Below, one piece after another: positions 5,972 to 9,988 of a stretch of 9,988 nucleotides of DNA (its first letter is position 1; every line of letters begins with the position of its first letter). The notes under the pieces are model-generated. The model did not search any database. It had not been told where the DNA came from and saw only the letters and a program-made list of their open reading frames with translations. The DNA comes from Ignavibacteria bacterium UBA6688 (lineage in GTDB: Bacteria > Bacteroidota > Ignavibacteria > UBA10030). The DNA is taken from contig DKJQ01000296.1 in assembly GCA_002454845.1 (NCBI GenBank), positions 1 through 9,988 of the forward strand. The letters are read 5' to 3'. A program made the translations under genes and the position numbers.

Positions 5972-7789
5972 ATGTTGAGGTTCTTGAGACGGTTTCTCGG
6001 GCCCCGCGGTCTCGATGGTGATGGTTTCTTTACACAGAGCCGCCGTGAGCGTTGGCGGCATTGGGCGAATGTCGGCGTGCTGTTTCTCGGAGTGACCGCC
6101 ATCATCTCCGTCGTGGCGGAGTACGGATTCTATCTCAAACCGGAGTGGGAGGCCTACACACAAACGGCGGGCGTTGTCGTCCTCTACGGTTTCGCCCTTC
6201 TGACGCTCGTCAAACTTCTGGTGGCAGAGAACCGGATGGAGCACATCCGTTCAAGGGGAGTTGAGATCGGACTTCTCTCGATCATCCTCCTCTATCTCCT
6301 GCTCCCGCGCATGGTGGAGGGGCTTCTCCTTTCCCTCAACCCGCTTCTCACAACAGATACCCTGACCCGCCTGTACCTGGTCATCACCCAGTTTTTTGTC
6401 ATGGTCGCTTTCACTCCGACCCTGCTGCGGTACAGCAAGAAGCTGATGCTCGGCAACATCCAACCCTCGATGCTGATCCTTCTCAGTTTCGCGTTCCTGA
6501 TCGGTGTCGGCACAATCCTCCTCCTCCTGCCGCGAGCCACCGTGGGAAACTCCCCTTCCCTGCTCGATGCACTGTTTACCGCGACCAGCGCAGTCTGCGT
6601 TACGGGACTTATCGTGGTTGACACCGCCACATTTTTTACGCCCGTTGGTCACAGTATCCTCATGATTCTCATGCAGATCGGGGGTCTGGGAATCATGACG
6701 TTGACGACATTTTTTGCTTTCATGATGGGGGGTGGTACGCGACTGAAGGAGTACTCCACCATGCAGTCCCTGCTTGGGGAGGAAAGCCTGGGAAAGATCA
6801 AAAGGACGATTCTTCAGATCGCGCTCGTCACGTTCACCATTGAAGGAATCGGAGCCTTTGCCCTCTACGAGTTCAGCGAGGGGATGAACTTTGCTTCGCA
6901 GAAAGAGCGAGTGTTATTTTCCCTCTTTCATGCCGTTTCCGGCTACTGCAATGCCGGGTTCGCGTCAACGACGGAGAACCTCGCCGATGTTGCCCTTCGC
7001 TTCAATAGCGGCGTTTTAACGACGATCATGGTGTTAGTCGTCATCGGTGGTCTGGGATATCCCGTGCTCCTGAATCTGGGGACCCTTCTGCGCATACGGT
7101 CCGGTACGTTTATTCAGCGAAGGCTCTCCGTTCATACCAAGCTGGTGTTGTCCACCACGACCTTCTTGCTTGTGGCAGGGAGCATTGGTTTCTTCTTGCT
7201 GGAACAAGACAACACGTTGCGCGGCCTCTCATTCGGCAGGCAACTCATGGCGTCCCTGTTTCACTCCGTCTCTGCCCGTACGGCCGGGTTTAACACGGTT
7301 GATATCGGCGCGCTCACCGCTCCCACACTGTTTTTCGTGATGGTGCTGATGTGGATCGGCGCATCGCCCGGATCAACCGGGGGCGGGGTCAAGACGACGA
7401 CTATTGCGCTCGCCTTGCTGAATATCCTCGCCATCGCGTCGGGGCGGAACACTGTGGAGGTTTTCAAGCGGCGTGTCTCGGACATCTCCATTGTGAAAGC
7501 GTTCAGCACCGTGCTCCTTTCTTTTTCCTTCATCGCTCTGGCATTCTTCTGCCTCCTGTTGAGTGAACGGGCGCCGTTCGAGGCCCTCCTGTTCGAGGTA
7601 GTATCCGCCGCCAGCACCGTCGGTTTTTCCACCGGCCTGACGCCACAACTCAGCGGAACCGGGAAATTCATTATAATTCTGTGTATGTTTGTTGGCCGTG
7701 TCGGGTTCCTCGCCACCATCGTCGCTCTCGTGCGGCACAGATTTGAGGGGCGATACGACTACACCCGGGAAAACGTCTTTGTGACGTAA
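5972..7789 (+). CDS. Potassium uptake transporter membrane subunit, TrkH/KtrB family
   Basis: Inner-membrane K+ uptake subunit built from four pore repeats, each with a filter glycine. With ATG 5972 as start (605 residues) the four filters are TSAVCVTGL (205-213), SGYCNAGF (323-330), SARTAGF (434-440) and SAASTVGFS (545-553). The stretch GASPGSTGGGVKTTT (463-477), between repeats 3 and 4, and MFVGRVGFLA near the C-terminus are also family hallmarks. The first filter is of the KtrB type. About 160 residues precede the core and contain roughly four hydrophobic segments (about 33-50, 67-85, 98-112 and 134-150), making the protein longer than the usual 440-490 residues. GTG 5963, three codons upstream, is the alternative start. 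I prefer ATG 5972 because GGTG lies six bases before it, but neither has a strong ribosome site, and an in-frame stop at 5957-5959 rules out anything longer. It is followed at 36 bases by its likely RCK partner. Confidence 0.94.
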   Translation: MLRFLRRFLGPRGLDGDGFFTQSRRERWRHWANVGVLFLGVTAIISVVAEYGFYLKPEWEAYTQTAGVVVLYGFALLTLVKLLVAENRMEHIRSRGVEIGLLSIILLYLLLPRMVEGLLLSLNPLLTTDTLTRLYLVITQFFVMVAFTPTLLRYSKKLMLGNIQPSMLILLSFAFLIGVGTILLLLPRATVGNSPSLLDALFTATSAVCVTGLIVVDTATFFTPVGHSILMILMQIGGLGIMTLTTFFAFMMGGGTRLKEYSTMQSLLGEESLGKIKRTILQIALVTFTIEGIGAFALYEFSEGMNFASQKERVLFSLFHAVSGYCNAGFASTTENLADVALRFNSGVLTTIMVLVVIGGLGYPVLLNLGTLLRIRSGTFIQRRLSVHTKLVLSTTTFLLVAGSIGFFLLEQDNTLRGLSFGRQLMASLFHSVSARTAGFNTVDIGALTAPTLFFVMVLMWIGASPGSTGGGVKTTTIALALLNILAIASGRNTVEVFKRRVSDISIVKAFSTVLLSFSFIALAFFCLLLSERAPFEALLFEVVSAASTVGFSTGLTPQLSGTGKFIIILCMFVGRVGFLATIVALVRHRFEGRYDYTRENVFVT

Positions 7790-7825
7790 GATCGTGCAAC
7801 ATCGGATCCATCACGCACCGTACCC

Positions 7826-8521
7826 ATGAACAAAAAAATCGCCGTCATCGGTGTAGGCCGTTTCGGCATGCACCTTGCTGTCGCGTTGGCCGAGAAGGGG
7901 GCGGAAGTTCTCGCCATTGATGAGAACCTCGAGCGACTTGATGAGATCAAAGAGAGAGTCACCCACACCGTCCGTCTCGACTCCACAGAGGAAACCCCGC
8001 TCCGGAGCCAGGGACTTGAAGAGTTTGATGTGGTGGTGGTCGCGATCGGTGAAAACTTCGAGGGTTCCCTCCTGACGGTTGCCATGCTGCAGAAGATCGA
8101 GGTGAAGCGCATTGTTGTGCGCGCCACGACCGCTGTTCACGAACGGATTTTACAGCACCTCGGAGTGACGGAGATTATCCTCCCCGCGGCCGAGGCGGCG
8201 GAGCGGTTGGCCAACACCCTTCTGTTTGAAAACGTGGTCGATTCGTTCGCCCTCTCCTCGGAGTACACGATTGCCGAAATAACCGCCCCGGACGGGTTCA
8301 TCGGACAAACGGTCGAAGTGCTCGATCTGCGTAAACGGTTTGAAATCAGCCTGGTTACGATCAAGCGGATCGAACGAAGAAGCCTCCTCTTCGGGTTTAA
8401 GATGAAAGAAGTGGAAACGATTATCGGCGTTCCCCTGCCTGCTACGACGATCAAACAGGGGGATATCCTCGTGGTATTCGGTAACCATCAAGCCATTCAG
8501 CGGCTGACGGAGGCGGAGTAA
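7826..8521 (+). CDS. Potassium uptake regulatory subunit, TrkA/KtrA family (RCK domains)
   Basis: This cytoplasmic 231-residue protein forms the nucleotide-gated ring beneath the TrkH/KtrB pore. Residues 4-125 are an RCK_N Rossmann domain: the glycine motif GVGRFG (9-14), acidic D32 at the end of strand 2 (AIDEN), and the conserved STEETPLRSQG and VVVVAIGENFEGSLL segments. Residues about 136-229 are an RCK_C domain ending in the typical QGDILVVFGNHQAIQRL. One RCK_N plus one RCK_C is the KtrA layout, half of E. coli TrkA. RCK_C domains of KtrA can bind c-di-AMP in some bacteria, but the sequence alone does not show this. There is no recognisable Shine-Dalgarno site before ATG 7826, unusual in this window. 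The 36-base gap from trkH and the 9-base gap to the antiporter suggest one transcript. Confidence 0.94.
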   Translation: MNKKIAVIGVGRFGMHLAVALAEKGAEVLAIDENLERLDEIKERVTHTVRLDSTEETPLRSQGLEEFDVVVVAIGENFEGSLLTVAMLQKIEVKRIVVRATTAVHERILQHLGVTEIILPAAEAAERLANTLLFENVVDSFALSSEYTIAEITAPDGFIGQTVEVLDLRKRFEISLVTIKRIERRSLLFGFKMKEVETIIGVPLPATTIKQGDILVVFGNHQAIQRLTEAE

Positions 8522-8530
8522 GAAGATTCC

Positions 8531-9829
8531 ATGGAAACCGGACTGGTTGTCGTCTTTGTAGGCCTCCTCATCTTCCTCGCCCATTTCTTCGTTGCGCTGT
8601 TCGATCGGACGCGGATTCCCGATGTACTGTACCTCGCCCTCATCGGGGTCGTGATCGGTCCCGTTCTCGGCATCGTTTCCCCGAATGACTTTGGGAAGGT
8701 CGGGCCCATCTTCACCACGATCGCCCTGGTCGTGATCCTCTTCGAGGGTGGACTTGAGCTGGGGATCGAAAGCTTGCGCAGTTCGTTCCGCGCGACGATG
8801 CTGATCACCGTCCTCAGTTACGTTCTGGCGCTGGCCCTTATCACCACCGCGGTCTTTTTTCTAACCGAGCTAACACTCCAAACGTCTCTTTTCGTCGGTG
8901 CAGTCCTCGCGGGTCCGGCCCCCTCCATCGTCATCCCCCTTGTGCGGCAGATCCGTCTGAGCAGTACCGGCAAGACGACGCTCATGCTCGAGGCTTCCTT
9001 TGGAGAGGCGCTCTGCATCGTCGTTTCCCTTGCCGTGTTGGAATCGTTCAAGCTGGAAGAAATCCAGGTAGGACATTTCATCGGCCGTTTGCTTTCATCC
9101 TTTGTGTTTGCGTTGGTCATCGGTGTGGTGGGAGGATATGTCTGGTCCCTGCTGCTTCAGCGGATGAGGGAATTGCGCCATGCGATCTTCACGACTCCCT
9201 CCTTCGTTTTTATCATCTACGGAGTATCGGAGTTTCTCGGCTTCAGCGGTCCGGTTGCCGCGCTGATGTTCGGTATCACGCTGGGAAACATCGACCGTTT
9301 TCAACTCCGCTGGCTTGTGACGCGCTATAAGCTTATTCCGATGCGGCACAATGAAGTGGAGAAGGCTTTCTTCGGCGAGATCGTGTTCGTGCTGAAGACG
9401 TTCTTTTTTATCTACATCGGTCTTTCGGTCCGGTTTGCGGACGTTGCATCAGTGGGGATGGCCGTTGCCCTGGCCGGCATCCTCCTGCTCGCGCGCTTTA
9501 CCACACTCCAAATCTCCACTTTCCTGAAAGCAACGTCTCAAGAGGACCGGCTCCCGATGTCGGTGATCATTCCCAAAGGGACGGCTGCAGCGGTGCTGGC
9601 GGGTATTCCGATTCAGATGGGAATTTTTGGCGGGGAGCTGATCCAAAATCTGACGTACGGCGTGGTTATCTTCAGTATCGTCATGACCTCGATATTGATT
9701 TTTGTTCTGGAAAAAGCGGGTCTGCCCGTACCGGCTCCCGTGCCCACTCCATCAGCCGCAACTCCCCCGGCCGAGGCTGAGAGACCGCGACAGTCAAACA
9801 AAGATCCCGGAACCTCCCGATATACGTAG
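8531..9829 (+). CDS. CPA-type cation:proton antiporter (Na+ or K+/H+ exchanger, PF00999-like)
   Basis: A 432-residue inner-membrane protein with about 11-12 hydrophobic helices, likely exchanging Na+ or K+ for protons. Family marks are ALIGVVIGPVLGIV (36-49), LFEGGLEL (70-77), the unwound-helix region FVGAVLAGPAPSIVIPLV (121-138), the transport-site region LEASFGEALCIV (153-164), GFSGPVAALMFGI (237-249), FFIYIGL (292-298) and IPKGTAAAVLAGIP (347-360). In most CPA1 members the region at 129-131 reads TDP and that at 158-159 reads ND. Here they are PAP and G-E159, and the usual RG near TM11 is K349-G350. The carboxylate is kept but as Glu instead of Asp. After the last helix (about 398) comes a Pro/Ala-rich tail of about 34 residues with no RCK or TrkA_C domain, so any nucleotide control would have to come from the separate TrkA-like protein. 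ATG 8531 lies 9 bases past the trkA stop, with GGAG at 8515-8518 and AAGAAG at 8520-8525 upstream. Confidence 0.9.
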   Translation: METGLVVVFVGLLIFLAHFFVALFDRTRIPDVLYLALIGVVIGPVLGIVSPNDFGKVGPIFTTIALVVILFEGGLELGIESLRSSFRATMLITVLSYVLALALITTAVFFLTELTLQTSLFVGAVLAGPAPSIVIPLVRQIRLSSTGKTTLMLEASFGEALCIVVSLAVLESFKLEEIQVGHFIGRLLSSFVFALVIGVVGGYVWSLLLQRMRELRHAIFTTPSFVFIIYGVSEFLGFSGPVAALMFGITLGNIDRFQLRWLVTRYKLIPMRHNEVEKAFFGEIVFVLKTFFFIYIGLSVRFADVASVGMAVALAGILLLARFTTLQISTFLKATSQEDRLPMSVIIPKGTAAAVLAGIPIQMGIFGGELIQNLTYGVVIFSIVMTSILIFVLEKAGLPVPAPVPTPSAATPPAEAERPRQSNKDPGTSRYT

Positions 9830-9837
9830 CTTTGTTG

Positions 9838-9860
9838 GGGCAGTGATGGGGTCACTGTTC
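9838..9860 (+). other. Hairpin after the antiporter gene, possible transcript end
   Basis: CAGTGA (9841-9846) and TCACTG (9852-9857) form a perfect 6-bp stem with a 5-base loop, extendable to nine pairs with two G-T wobbles (9838-9860). It begins nine bases past the antiporter stop. No T-run follows directly (the nearest, GTTTTT, is near 9885-9890), so it may stabilise the 3' end rather than terminate transcription. Confidence 0.4.
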
Positions 9861-9927
9861 GGACCGGAGCAATGGATCTTTCCCGTTTTTAATCCCCACA
9901 TCCCTGAAAACATTGAACATCTCTCAA

Positions 9928-9952
9928 GGGGTCAAATAATAATAATTTCCCC
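9928..9952. repeat. AT-rich imperfect inverted repeat in the terminal non-coding stretch
   Basis: GGGG (9928-9931) with AAAT (9934-9937) faces ATTT (9945-9948) with CCCC (9949-9952), with a 2-base bulge and a 7-base loop AATAATA. It is one of the few AT-rich spots in the window. It may belong to the promoter region of the next gene beyond 9988. No coding frame or clear -35/-10 pair could be supported in 9861-9988. Confidence 0.3.
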
Positions 9953-9988
9953 CTGACTTTGCGCAAATACCGACTGATATTCCTCCGA

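Noticed and set aside
1204..6158. Identical 16-base word GAGTGGGAGGCCTACA at 1204-1219 and 6143-6158, both encoding EWEAY after a Pro
   Set aside because: The proteins are unrelated, the match does not extend, and the flanks differ. Chance plus shared codon preference is the simplest explanation.

Overview
The window is a compact, gene-dense bacterial segment of moderately high GC (mid-to-upper 50s percent by eye). All seven genes lie on the plus strand and no gap exceeds about 160 bases. I see no tRNA, rRNA, CRISPR array, insertion sequence or phage gene. The fused trehalose-6-phosphate synthase/phosphatase, the secreted Xaa-Pro aminopeptidase and the long TrkH type suggest a Gram-negative bacterium of the Bacteroidota/Chlorobiota/Ignavibacteria (FCB) kind. 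That is an inference from gene families, not a firm assignment. Several genes have clear Shine-Dalgarno sites (GGAGG-like).

Layout: (1) Bases 1-4267 hold a tightly coupled set: a MscS-family mechanosensitive channel (5' end outside the window), a bifunctional trehalose-6-phosphate synthase/phosphatase, and a GT4 glycosyltransferase that looks like trehalose glycosyltransferring synthase TreT. The successive genes overlap by 4 and 14 bases, and a strong intrinsic terminator follows at about 4281-4310. (2) Bases 4382-5848 hold a stand-alone secreted aminopeptidase P with its own strong ribosome binding site and a weaker terminator. (3) Bases 5972-9829 hold a second set: a KtrB/TrkH potassium channel-transporter, a KtrA/TrkA regulatory subunit, and a CPA-type cation:proton antiporter with unusual residues at the expected ion-binding site. 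(4) Bases 9830-9988 are non-coding, with two possible hairpins.

Taken together, six of the seven genes bear on turgor and ion balance. Potassium uptake (TrkH/TrkA) is the fast response to high osmolarity and trehalose synthesis the slow one. MscS is the emergency exit on dilution, and the antiporter adjusts Na+/K+ and pH. The aminopeptidase may feed in proline or may be unrelated. I read the window as an osmoadaptation island. Each family is known. The unusual points are two different trehalose-making routes in one overlapping transcript headed by a tension-gated channel, and an antiporter whose core motifs are altered.
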